A DNA stretch of 60,000 nucleotides from Membranipora membranacea (taxonomy: Eukaryota; Bryozoa; Gymnolaemata; Cheilostomatida; Membraniporidae): assembly GCA_914767715.1 (NCBI GenBank), contig OU612065.1, positions 30,196,001 to 30,256,000 of the forward strand. Reading direction: 5' to 3'. The first letter of the stretch is position 1. Each line of letters begins with the position of its first letter. This document shows, piece by piece, positions 33,401-46,300 of this stretch. A program made the position numbers and the translations under genes. The notes below the pieces were generated by a model that saw only the letters and a list, made by a program, of their open reading frames with translations, did not search any database and was not told where the DNA came from.

Positions 33401-35315
33401 CACGATCTCCCTCTAATCCTCAGTAGCCTCTTACAGCTCAAACTAAATATAAAACCGGCTACCAGTACCAGGTACCGTTGGCTTCTCAAAGAAACTCTGG
33501 TTTTTTCCTGCAGGTGTATTGTTAATATTTGGCAATCCCGTCTGCATGTTCCTTAATTTGTGGTCAATTCAGCAATCTAAAATCTATTTGATGCAAGTCA
33601 TCCTGCCGAACATAAAAACTAATCTGACTGTGGTACAACAAAGCCTTGTTTGTAAATCTACAGTTTGATCAATACAGATGATTATTTTAATCCACAAAAA
33701 AGTGAGGTTATTACTCATACGTCAAAGCTGATTTTTCCTTGTTGAGAGAGAATTCCTCGTGCGGGGATGTCGGTGCATCCTGGAGATCAGTGGACTGTTA
33801 TGCGAATTTTTTTATAGGTCTAGTTTCTGCACCTGAACATAGCTTATGTAATCAATGAAATCAAAGCTAATCTGTATGCCGATAGGATTATTAATTGCCG
33901 CCATAATTCATGACTATACACCGTAGAATTGACAGCAATATCACAGACCTGCACACATATATCACACACTGGATTGTGATCACATCAACACATCAACCGC
34001 CTTCACGCACCAAACCCTCTCTCTGAATGTAGCAAGAATGGAGAAGATTATTACAGGTCCACCCAATTAATATTCAGCTGTTGTTAAACATATGTACCAG
34101 TTGTCATAAAACTCACAAAATGGTCAACATCACCAAATTTCAAAAGCGATAAATTCTGCATTGTTCAGGTAAAAAATGAATATTAAATGACGCATATTAG
34201 GGACTTCAAAGGAGTTTTGCTTGACAACCCAATAACCGAGGAGATTAATAGATGCCGTACATATGTTGCTTCATCTGCTCACTACTTATAATAAGACAGG
34301 CCCTTCATCATCTCTACAGCACCTGCATTTAAAAATTCTAAGTCAGCGGCTGAAAAATCACCCAATTTATGTTACATAATCGCCCAACAGAAACCAGTAA
34401 TTCATCAAGTTTATAGCTAAATATTGTTTGGTTATACTTGAAGGCAAAAATAACTGCCTCCTAGTCACTTTGTGTAAGTACCCTAGGAGGAGAGTAAGGT
34501 ATTCTCCTTACTTCGTGCCGGGCTTGTAATGATGATACTGTAGCTAGCCAACATATATTCACCCTCTTTTCTTTATGTTGGCGGCTGGCGTTCTCCTCAG
34601 CTAGCTAACTTTAGTGCTAGCTAACCTTAGGTCACTTCTTAACTAAATTCATATATTTACTCCTCTAGTGTATAGATATCATTGCAGAACGACCATTATA
34701 GTATATAGGGAATGATGATGTGTTTATTTGTCTCATCAATTAGAGAAATAAAATGCTTCATGTGAGTGCTCTCTTGTTAAAAGTATGGACGGTAAAAATA
34801 AATGGATAAAAATTCACATAAAAAGTTTACTTTTTTGAAAAAACGCTATTTAGATAGTGAACACAGTTAGCTCTAAATCTTAGTCACTTGCCAGAAACAA
34901 TAAACATAGCAAATTTCTCAAGGATACAAGAGAGGAATTTGTGACACCAAATATTCACCTGATGCATGTATTTGCATAACTGAAAGGGTTGCTGCTTAAA
35001 ATCAATCAAAATTCAAATTCTGAACTTTCTTAAATTTACCATCCCAAGAAAGTTTTGACGGATATATCCAAATAACTGGTACTCAGCTTACTTGATATAC
35101 TGGCCTTTTTGAGACGCACGTAATGAATGAGATTTTTTATACGATTGAAATTGATTGCCCAATTTCTCACATCAGCGTTTCAGACTGTTGCAAAATAAGG
35201 GGAATGAATAACAAGTTAGTTTGAAGTTTTCACAAGGCGGACCTGTCGCGCAGCGCCATCACAAGATTTCTGCAGAGTATATAAATTACCTGGTACGGTG
35301 ATGTCATGGCCTCTC

Positions 35316-35400
35316 TCGACAAGCTTTGTTCGGTGATTGGGAAGGGGGCGTGGGTTCTCCCCTACCACCAACCTTGTCAAGCCTATCAAGACAGGCTAGG
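35316..35400. repeat. GACAAG palindromic mini-repeat, copy 2
   Basis: CTCGACAAGCTTTGTT at the left is paired in inverted orientation with CTTGTCAAGCCTATCAAGAC at the right, around a GC-rich centre. Same family as 5188-5274, 51099-51139 and 51823-51891. Confidence 0.65.
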
Positions 35401-36481
35401 TGATGTCACTGCCATTTAGCTTACATTAACAACAATTACAAAAAAAGGTCTGAAGCAAGCAAGACAGACAAACCCTTCAATATTGAATAAATTGGCAATA
35501 CCCAAGAACTCTTCCTCATAGCATGGTTATTTAACAAAAAAAGGACAGCTACAGTTCAGGATCGCCAAACTGGTGATTGGGGAACAATGACATCGCCACT
35601 ATTTGTGTATCCTGTATCTAATTGATTTAGGTGTCCACACTGATATATATTATTCATATCAATGGGTGTACATGATTGAACCAATCTATCAGTTTCTTTC
35701 ACAACAAAAAACACATCAGATCAAAAACCAGAACGATAAAAACTGTACATACCTGCAATATTTGGGGATATGACTGGCACTTTTAGTTTTAGGGTCATAT
35801 TGCATCAGACCACGAGCACATTTTTATGACGCCACTGACCCATTAGTCTGTTGGAGGTAGTGGCCTTTTTGTAGATGCTCTCAAACCAGCTGTACAAATG
35901 CAAGTCATTTCTGAGATCTGAAACCTCATAGAATAATACATCATTATTACACACTACCTATTGCAAGTACCAAATATGACATGCGTAAAACAGTCTAGGC
36001 CTCCAAGAAAGTAACTGAAAGATCCAAACCAGGACCCTGATAATCATAGACTTACTTTTGTCAAATCGCTTGATGCCTTTTGGCACGAAGCTTCTTGAAG
36101 ATCACAATCACAGCATATTTTGTATCATGAAAGTGAAAAAATAAACAAAAAATTATTTCGGTTTTGATTAGATCAGTCACTCTGGTGATGCTCGCCAGTT
36201 TCCCATGTTCGCTCTGTTCCACACTGCTGCATAACTTCTCATAAATGTACATTTACAAATAGATGACTAATGAACGTGATGAATAATTTGGCAAGGATCT
36301 GAAGCCTCCCACTACAAATTTTGACAATATTAATAACCCATCCTTTATTTCTTATGGCAATATGTACTCATACTGTTGACAGAGTAGAATCTCTTCGTTG
36401 AGTGTTTTTTTAATTGAGACTATTTCCAGTCTTATGTGGGAGGAACAGAAAATAAACACATTTGTTTGACAAGTTTAAGGC

Positions 36482-36503
36482 GGTGGTGGTGGTGGTGGTG
36501 GTG
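36482..36503. repeat. (GGT)n microsatellite
   Basis: About seven to eight uninterrupted GGT units. The minus-strand open frame ending in polyproline here is an artefact of this tract. Confidence 0.85.
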
Positions 36504-39500
36504 GGGGTGTATCAATAACTATACTTGTCATAGTATAATATACAGGGATAAGGGTAAATGACCTGGCCATGGGCATATCAGACAATACCAGGCAGGTTAG
36601 ACATAGATACTGTGCTACAATCATCTGGTACAGCACAATGTAGACCAAGTTTAGTCCATTTGCTTGCGTTCGGAGTTGCTCCCGATTCACTGGCCACGCA
36701 GCAGGCATGCATTCTTGTGGCATGACCAGTGGAAGAGAGCAACTGGAATGCAGGCAATTGTATTAAACTTGATCTCGGTACATTGTGTTAGGCCAATCTA
36801 AAACCAACTCCTAACCAGTTGCCGATAGCATTCACAAGAATTGAATTTTCCAAATAAAAGTAATAAGTTTTCCTGATTCTATCTTTACCTAAGACACATT
36901 TATAACAGTAAGGACAGCATGTGCCACCTGGAGGGTTAGATCGAATATTATATTAATTTATTTCAGCTCAATAACCAGGCAGGCCATTATGAGATAACTT
37001 GCACCTAGATCTCATATACTGATAATGAAGGTACGCTTTATCATTAATATTTTCAGTTCATTTCTTTGCCACTGTATTAGATTTATCACATTTATAAATG
37101 ATAATGCTGGTGAGCGGATGACTTTTCTGCACTGGTGGTCTCGGCCTAAGCATCCTAAACACATCAGTGCGGAGATATGCGACGACAGGCAGGAAGAAGT
37201 TATCACGAGGGGGACATTCAAGTGTTCTGAACCGATAACATCATTACCACACACATTTACAAAATGAGAATAGCCTCCACCATCCATTTACTCTGACTAA
37301 ATATAAACGTAGGTTTAACTATTATAGAGCGGCAGATACAAATCTATTTGTCACTTTTCTCACCGACTTTAATCACCCATAAAGTGATGAAAGCGAACGA
37401 TAACTGTCCCATAATTAGGAGAATACAGGTGCTCTGACATCACACGATGTTCGCTGCCAATAACAAATCATGTTTGAACATTTCGATTTTATGGCTACAT
37501 GTGGCTTTAGTTGGAAACAATTAGGAAGCTCTTAGCCAAAACAGTAAGGTTGATTACGGATGAGAAATTTTACCCATATCATTTTCCTATCTGGCTGAGA
37601 TGTTTTTGAAGTAAAAAAATATGCTATAATTTGGTTTTTTATTGTATCTGATCTGGTAGCTCGGAATTGAATCTGTTTTACACTCACAAATCTAGAAGAG
37701 CTGAGTTTGCTTTACATGACAATGTGACACCGAGGTAATATCCAAATTTTCTGACCAACTCTTGCACCCAACTCGGTTTGTCATCAAGTCAACAACAAAC
37801 ACTCTGGGTTGAAATCAGACAAAACCACAATGTTTAAGGTTTCAAAGCATTAAAATGTCTGAAAACCTAGAAGTTTTAGGGTATTATGTAAATCAGCGGT
37901 TCGAGTGACAAATCCACCTGTCCTTACTTGCCGTCCTCATAGACAGGCCTGGAGAGACTGAGGATCCCTGAGTGACACACAAAGAAAGATCAGATTCCAC
38001 AGTTAATTATTTTCCTTCAGATCTGTCACCAGTGCTGAAGTGGTTGGTCAGGATATCATCGATTAATCACAGTGATGATAAAATACACCTGCTAGCCTTG
38101 CCGATAGTCACCTGAATTTCAATGTCGTAACTGCTCTGCTTATGCGCTTAAAAAGCATTCATGCCAGCTTAGGGCCGACTTAAATTTGTTATCAGCTGGA
38201 TTTTTGTTGAAGTGAGCTGGAAATTTAGAAATGATGGAAGAATATACCTGCGTTATAATCGAGTGTCACATCAATAACTTCCAGTGCATTTACGTAAGTA
38301 AGTCACATTCTGCCATAATCCTGAAATCCCCCATCTGAATCTCATGAAACACTAGAATATCACTGGGCGGCTGATTACATAAGATTATGTCAAAGACTGC
38401 CCTGGTAGAAAAAAAGGATGGAATTTTACCTTTTTTGCACTTGCTTGAGATAGTGAAATTTAGTGCTAGCTAACCTTCACTGAACTTCGTTACCTATCTA
38501 ACTAAAATTGATACTAGCTAGCTGGCTAAACTCAGCTGATATTTACTCCTCTACGGTAGCAGAGGTTATGAATGTACTCATGTTGTCTTTCACTAAACTG
38601 TATATCAAAAAACCGGGGCAGCCAAATTCAGGTAATGCAGGTGTAGGGATTGGTAATGATCACAAGACATCTGATATCATATCAGGTTCTTACAACACAC
38701 CCCTCCCCCAACTTAAGACCAATATAACCTGAGACCATACATGGACATAGACATGAGGCTCGCCTCAAGACAATCATAAAACCAAAGCAATAAATAAAAA
38801 AAACAAATATTTATGAATGTACCGACCAGATGCACTTTGGTACGATGATTCATCAAGCCGACCCTCGAGGGAGACCCTTCAGGCCGACTCTCCACTGAGA
38901 CCTGCAGCATCCTGATTACTTATTCAGAAATGTAAACAAGGCAGTCTCAATCTCAAGTGCTTCCATTTCTGCCATAAATAAAAACTCATGTCAACCCATC
39001 CAGAACCGCCATCTATAACAAATTCTATAGTTTATCATGTTAATATCTGTTCCCGGAGCCAAAATATTGGTAATCGAACCTTATCATTATTTGTTGCCTT
39101 GAATCTTCATACCTGAGGCGTTGGTTTGGAGCGCCGCTGACATCGTCAAGATGATCTATAACACATCAGAAGAGGTTCACAGGCTGCGATTTTGAAAATT
39201 TTAACATTTTTGATGAATGACGTCTTTCAAGTGTATTTTGGATTGCGTTGACTCAAAACTTGGAAGCAGCTGTGTGAAAATTTGAGAAGTGACAAATTAT
39301 ACCTCTTTAATTCTGAGGTGTTCAAAAGAAGCTCCCCCTTCCCTTGCCAAATATTTTGCTACTAAATAAACATGCGAACTGCTGCCATATTTTTAGAAAT
39401 ATCGGCCTCTAAAATGTGCCAAATTATTAACTCTTCCTTAAGAATGTCTGGTCTCCAACCTTCTCTCATTTTGCGATGGGAAGAATTCTAAATTTAGGGA

Positions 39501-39976
39501 ATCTTTCACATGGCTGTATAAGAGATGTAACGCGATGTAATATAATTTGAAGGCCAAACTTATTGCATCCTGTATAAAGTAGTGCCAACCAATTGTACAT
39601 CAATTTCATGTTTATGGTAATCGGGATGCTTAGTGTAGATTAGTGTAGATTAAGGATTTTGAGACAAATTGAAAGGTATATGTCTGCCAAAAGCTATTCG
39701 AAATGGCAAAAAAAAGATTTGATTCTGAAAACGGAACTCTAACTGCAAGAGAAAAACAAGTCAACCTCACAGTGCCCAAAATCAAAAAACACGTTCTTGT
39801 GGCAATAATGGAAATTCCGCCACACCCACATCACCCACAAGCTCAACAAGATTCACATCTTGCGGAATTAACTTGTTAGAGGCAGAGCGCCGGTGTAGGA
39901 GGTAAATCACAAATAATTATTAGAGGTAGGTGCACCTCAATGGCTACCAGGGGCGCACACCTGTAACTGTGTCCGG

Positions 39977-40215
39977 ATTGGATGGTGGCTCAGTTGGGTA
40001 GAGTGCCGCTCCTTCAGCACGCAAGTGTTGAAGTTTGCGGGTTTGAATCCCACTGCAGTCCATTGACTATCGGGTTTGGTCAACCCCCAGGTGTAGCTGT
40101 TCCAACTTGCCTACAAACAGAGAGCAATCTGGCCCGGTAATTGCAGCCTCGCCCTTAAAAAAACCGACGCGGCATGTGATAAGAAGACCCCTGATTTTAA
40201 TCAACCATCTAATCG
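39977..40215 (+). mobile_element. tRNA-derived SINE (family A), copy 2
   Basis: Best preserved head of the family: GGTGGCTCAGTTGGGTAGAG (A box) and CGGGTTTGAATCCCACTGC (B box), then CAGTCCATTGACTAT, TGCCTACAAACAGAGAGCAA and GTGATAAGAAGACCCC. It ends with TTTTAATCAACCAT, matching copy 1. It lies in the snail-PTH2 spacer. Confidence 0.8.
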
Positions 40216-41984
40216 TCACGAAAATCATCTAGAAACATCAAAAAGAAAAATTTAAAAACCTGCCTAGTAACATTGCTGCAAGAATGTAACACGTCAAACT
40301 CATTATTTCTTAGAATCTTAGATGTATAATTGGATAAAAAGGAGTACCGATAGAGACGGCAGGCCATCAGCTGTATGATCAGCTGACAACTTGTACTTCC
40401 TAACACCACCATGAGTGTCAGAACTGTATGACAAGTGTGGCGCTTCTGTGTGCAGACCAGATATAGCATAATCACTTTAATAAGAGACGCCGCCAGGCCG
40501 TCTTCTTATCAAGGTTAAAGAGTGCATACACTGTGGCCAGCTATCTTTATTAAATATTATGGAGAGAAAGGGAGGAAGAGAATTAACCAACATTATATAT
40601 TACTTATAATAACTAAACGGGTGCGTGTCTATAAATAAAGTCGGTGGCTGCAGAACTATGGCGACCTCATCTCAAGGATGAATAGGGTTAGAGGGTACGG
40701 AATATTAGTGAAACCCCATCATCTATTATTTTAATATTAAAAGAGAAGAAAGGGACATTTCCATAATAATGATTATCTTTGCACTTGTTACCATCTTGAA
40801 GACGCTCTTAGTTGGCTAACAGAGAGCACTTAGAGGAAAACTTTATAAGTAGGATTAAAATCTCACTCTGAAGGTTTTGTGGTTGCGAATATAGAAATAA
40901 AGATTATGATGTAACTAAGATGTGAGGCGTTAATCCCTCGCTAGTGTCATTTAAATGGTGAATACCTACATCGCACCTCTCCACGAAAACCTCATTCCAA
41001 AAACAGGACTTCACTTGTGGAAAGTTCCTCTGATGAGTTTCCGCTCACAACAACCACAAGTATTCATTCTATTCTTTAGTTGCTGAGAGTTGCGCCCTCT
41101 CAACTCGATAATAAAAAAGTACAGTTTCAACCCGCCGCTTAGAAGACTGTGCCAGACATGGAACAAAAAGTTCAGAAGAGAAAAGTGCAGAGTTGTGGAT
41201 AGGGTGACGCCTCAAGCAGACAGCTGAGGGATATTGTCTGAGCGTTTTATGATACCCACCACCTAAGGTCTAGTCAGAGAAAAAACTGTGATTCCAGACT
41301 ACCACAGTAACACTCCCCACCCAGATCTGGGAAAAAAATGTTCAGACAATGAGGAATTTATATTTTTTCTATAAATGACTTTTCGGCGGATATTTGCACC
41401 GATATAACCTTCTACATCTTGCGTTGAGCTGCTGATAATTACATCAGATAAATACGTGACTGTCACGTCATGAATTCCGGTTCTTAGCTATGAGTGTCAC
41501 CCATATTAGAAACCACCCAGGGAATTTTAATGTCTATTGAACAAGAACCTAATTTTTTTTATCGGTTCCACCCTTCACAACTCATTATCAACCAAATTGG
41601 GCTGAAGATCAGAGTTTGTGGAGGATGTTCTATCCCGGAAGATCCTCAAGAACCTGTTTCAAGTATGGGTGTGTTTAAGTTCAACGCAAACCGCAGCGCC
41701 AAACACTTCTATCTGTATAAATCCCTCTTTCAACTCTATCGGATCAAACTACCCTAAATCCTAAACAGGTTTTCGGTATATTTTACATTTGAAGTTTCGA
41801 CTAATTTGCAGAATTAAGGAGATAATCCAGGAGTTAAGAGGCACTTAACTGAGTATTGCAACACGAAACAGGGATATTCAAAAATGGGTCATTGACGTGA
41901 ATATCAGGTGTAATGCATTTGATCTCAAGTAATGTACTCTACTTCTACTTTAATGTGAGGACCTACATGGCGAGTAGAAGGGGA

Positions 41985-42190
41985 GGAATGTAGGCTGACT
42001 TAGACCTTCCCTCCCTCCCTCCGGATGTTAGGACCCTGGGCTGACGTGAGAACTTGGCATGATCGTATAAGTATGTACATTCCAGCAATATGACAACATG
42101 ACAAATAGAAGAGGAGCGTTGGTCGTCTTAGACCTTTTTTTCCAGATGTAAGGTACCTGGGAGAGAATTTGGCATGTTGGTACAAGCACA
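41985..42190. repeat. Diverged local duplication of about 110 bp
   Basis: Two segments, about 41985-42075 and 42105-42190, share in order CTTAGACCTT, a pyrimidine stretch, GGATGTTAGG or AGATGTAAGG, CCTGGG, GAGAA-TTGGCATG and GTA-AAG. Arranged in direct orientation. Confidence 0.55.
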
Positions 42191-43137
42191 ATCTAGAATT
42201 AAAAATATTTTTATTGACAATACTTTATATTTCATCTAATGGAAATATTGCAAAATCAAAACATGAATTTCCCTTTTGAAAAAGGACATAGTTTCAAATG
42301 TAAATCATAACCATTCCGGTGACAGTTTAGAAGTAGAACTTCAAAAACTCAGAAGTGGAACTTCAAAAACACGTAAATATCAGAGAAAGTATATTATATA
42401 AGATAAAACCACTTATATACAAGGAGTGTTGTGTATAATTTACATTCTCAATGAGGAATTCAGCTGGCAGAGTCACAAAAGGCTGACAGGACAACTGACA
42501 CCCCCAATAATCAAAAACCATGAGAATAAAAAATACTTAATAATAAACGTACAATTGATGAATTTTTAATGAAAAATATTTCAATGGCACAAGTGCGAGA
42601 ATGAGACATCAAAGTGTTTATGGTTGGTTGGTGGCTTTCGGTAAAAATACTTACACCCATGTAAATAAAAATACTGAAAGTGAATCTAAATAATATTAGT
42701 GGCAGGCGTTCTTATTTGACAGATTCCCATTATTGATGTTTGAGTGCATCTCAAAAACAAGTGGCTTGCTTTTGCACCGGGCCAAGAAATTCATTTCATT
42801 CTGACACCAAATCAAACACATAGCATCACTTAAATACTTAGTGCAAAATATTTCTTTTTAGCCATTGAGATGAGGATAGGTTCCCATGTTCACATGTCAG
42901 AATCATAACTCTGCACAATGACACTATGGAAAGCACATGACAAGATATGACAAAAATGATCAACTTGTGTATCACAATCCAAAAAAACACCTGATCGTCA
43001 TCACAGCTGTTTGACTTGCAAATATCTCTTGTCAAAGTATTGTGACTGAAGAATGCGATTAAATTGTCAAACAACTAATTTAAAAAAATTCTACGATGGT
43101 GTCACTGGTATGAGAGCGCCATAAACAGGCTTACGCA

Positions 43138-43170
43138 CCAGAGACTATAGATAATATCTATAGTCTCTGG
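43138..43170. repeat. 33-bp perfect palindrome
   Basis: CCAGAGACTATAGATA and TATCTATAGTCTCTGG are exact reverse complements around one central A. It lies about 170 bp downstream of the PTH2 stop codon, inside the probable 3' UTR or just beyond, and would form a strong RNA hairpin if transcribed. Confidence 0.75.
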
Positions 43171-43336
43171 TTGCACTTTAAAAAATGGTGCGGTATATGA
43201 CCCCAGTATCTTTACAATAAAATGTATATTTTAGACACGATTTGTTAGTTTATAGATGTGTGACTGATTTTGTATACCTTTGCCTTCATGTTATTACTTA
43301 GGTATGCTGTGATTGGTTGGTTGTGATTGGACAGCT

Positions 43337-46300
43337 TTACGGCAGCAGTGCCAATGTACCTGTCACTTTGTTCACCTGTCCTGCAGGTCCAAATACTGCC
43401 AGGCAGGTCACAGAACCAGCAGCTACCTGTCAAATATAGCGTAACAAAATATATAAACTTGTCTTACGCAGATGTAGTCCTTCAGACATACTGAGAGCCT
43501 CTATTCATCTCATCTTGTTTACAACGCACACGCCTCCACTCCACCCAGGCTTGTGACACCTCATAGGGAATAGCAAGACAATTGGGTCGCCCATTAGGAT
43601 ATATTATAGACTTATACTTTAGACATTGCTTCCAATCTGCTTGGATGGGTGGGGAGACCCATGACACACGATATTTACCATCACCCTTTGAAAGACATGG
43701 GAACTCAAGCTAGGCGTGTCAGCAATTATGACCCAGGAAGAGGAAGCTTAAGTATCGCGGTCATTTCATTTCGCTCTTTGCCGAGAATCTACACTTTTAC
43801 CCTGTAGTATCCACCTGTGGTACAATTTTGGCGGGTCTTATTATCTTTTGGCAGTTTCTAATCAAATTTCTTCTGACAGGCTACGGTTGAGACCGAATTC
43901 AAGTAATAAACTCCTATTTCTCATTCAAAATATTCTAAGATCCAAAGTTCAGGGCTCCATTGATTCCCTCATGACTGACTTTTTGTGTGGAACGTGAGTG
44001 AGGTTAGAGACTCTCAGAAAACCTTATTCTACCCACTATGTTTTTTCCTAACATATTACAATCACGGATTCGTTTATAGTTCTGGTTAGCACGCTACATA
44101 ACCTACAGTTGGCGCTTGCATAGTGACATAGAGCTGCATTAGCGACCATCATCTAAATTGATGTTCCTCAGACAAAGGCACATTTTAATGACAATATGAG
44201 CTAATGAAAAACCACACAAATACCCATTTTTAAGTCGCCGTGTCGCTTTTTTGAAACCACATATTAATTTCAAAATTCTTGATGCAAGGTCGCATAAATG
44301 TAAACGGCTTATCTAACTAGTAGTAAGCAGCAAGATCGCTCGATTGTTTTTTTAAATAAAGTTACGACATCTTTAGTTTATGCGTGATCATTCAATATCA
44401 ATATCCAAATATCCTGAAAATTGACTGTCAAGTGAGGTTTTTTTACAACCTTTAACAATGTGTTTTTTACTATTTTTTGCAAATTGATTGTGGCTTCCCT
44501 CAAAACATAGAAATAACCATCAAAACAGCCAATTGAAGTTAAAGGATGTAGAGTCAACAAATTTCAAGAATCTCACAACAGGTTCTACAAACCTGCCTTT
44601 TTTTGTGCCGTGTTCGACAGGCATGACATCAGCGCAATATAATTTATATCATTTCAAAATTTCGATGTCTGACGTTTTTTTCTGACTGTTCCAAGTAGAT
44701 GTGCTTCTCTTGTTAACATTTCGACTTGATCCCGTCAGGCAGGAGGAAATAATGGCCTGCTATTACTCATGTGTCCTGTCACAATCCACCAGACATTACC
44801 CCAGGTAGTCATCTTAAAACGGACACTCCCAGAAACACAGAAGGCACTGAATCAACTTATTTCACAGATCAAAGGACTTTCGGTGTGACATTATCGATGT
44901 TCCCATCATTATACACAACTAGTTTGAGTCATGTTAATGGTTGTCATTTTCCCTCCCACACAATTATTATGAGGTATTGTGTGACAGTATTTAGCACAAT
45001 AACTTGTCAATGATCCAAATCAATCAAGCTAAGACAAATACCCTACATGAGTACATATTAGCTAGTTTGGCTAAGCCAATATGTAGCAGACTTAATGTTA
45101 GCTAGCACCAATAAACACTAGCTCAGGTGAGGTTGAGTAAATGTTACCTACACATAAATCTCACTACTCCGTGCCTGTGCAAAAAAGTGAATTTCATCTT
45201 CTGCGAATACATTAAGCAAGTGAGGTAAGCAAATTGATAGCCCGGTCACGAACACAAAAAAGCCCTAGAAATGACAGTCAAATTTATTCAAGTATCAACA
45301 TGCCTCAGGTTTCATTGTAATAAGCAGGATCCGGAATTTTCAAAGAGCAGGACCCATATATTGATTTCCAATAATATAAAAAAAGCAAAATTATTAGGAA
45401 ATTAGCAATTTAGATTTTCAAGAATGTATTTTGGGTTTTGTTTTGGTTATTTGGTACCTCCCAGGAATGATCCTGACGGATTAAAACACCACAGAGATGT
45501 CACGAGGCGAGGATTAAGATGCCGATTGATAGAATATACAATATGTTTCACAAATTTCACAGTTTGGTATCAAGTTGCCAAGTGATTTGTTAGGATTTAA
45601 CATCACCAACACAACAACAAACAGATTCCTCTGTTATCTACAGAGCATCAAATACGGAACTGCTGATAGCTAAAATCATCCGCCAAACCAATTTCATAGA
45701 ACTACTTTCATAATGTATTATACATATATTAATATGATATGATATATATATATATATATATATAGATTCAAATCTGTGCTTTTAAGTGTCATCTGTGTGT
45801 ATTTGCCCCCAACTAAGTGTCACTCAAAAATAAGGAGTCATTTTATATGACCCACAAATCCTCTTAAATAATCATGTTGGGCATCCTTAACCCAATAGTA
45901 ATTCATGGTAGATAAAATAGCCTGACATGGTCGGACAACTCCAATGCAAAGATCTGCCCTACGCACTGATATATGTATATATGAATGACTCATTGTCCAG
46001 GGTTCTTATGGGTACAATAGTGGGATATATAATATATGACACTTTATTACATAAATGTGTGTATATATATATATAGCGGCTATCGGTGTGTAGGGCAAAT
46101 CTTTGCATTGGAGTTGTCCGACCATGTCAGGCTATTTTATCTACCATTAATTACTATTGGGTTAAGGATGCCCAACATGATTATTTAAGAGGATTTAAGA
46201 TATGATTTTTTTGTGGGTCATATAAAATGACTCCTTATTTTTGAGTGACACTTAGTTGGGGGCAAATACACACAGATGACACTTAAAAGCACAGATTTGA

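Larger units (their letters stand above)
30461..43336. other. 13-kb region without a recognised gene (snail upstream, PTH2 downstream)
   Basis: I find no exon chain with recognisable domains on either strand. Identified content: a palindromic GACAAG mini-repeat (35316-35400), a (GGT)n tract (36482-36503), copies of the GCTAGC dispersed motif (34545-34675, 38458-38565), a family A SINE (39977-40215), a diverged local duplication (41985-42190) and a 33-bp palindrome (43138-43170). Snail genes often have long upstream control regions, so enhancers are plausible, but none can be demonstrated from one sequence. Confidence 0.5.

Noticed and set aside
36475-36723. Minus-strand frame ending in polyproline
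   Set aside because: The polyproline comes from the (GGT)n microsatellite; no splice sites or conserved residues support a gene.
41494-41757. 87-codon plus-strand frame in the snail-PTH2 spacer
   Set aside because: No domain, no coding neighbours and no persuasive splice sites.
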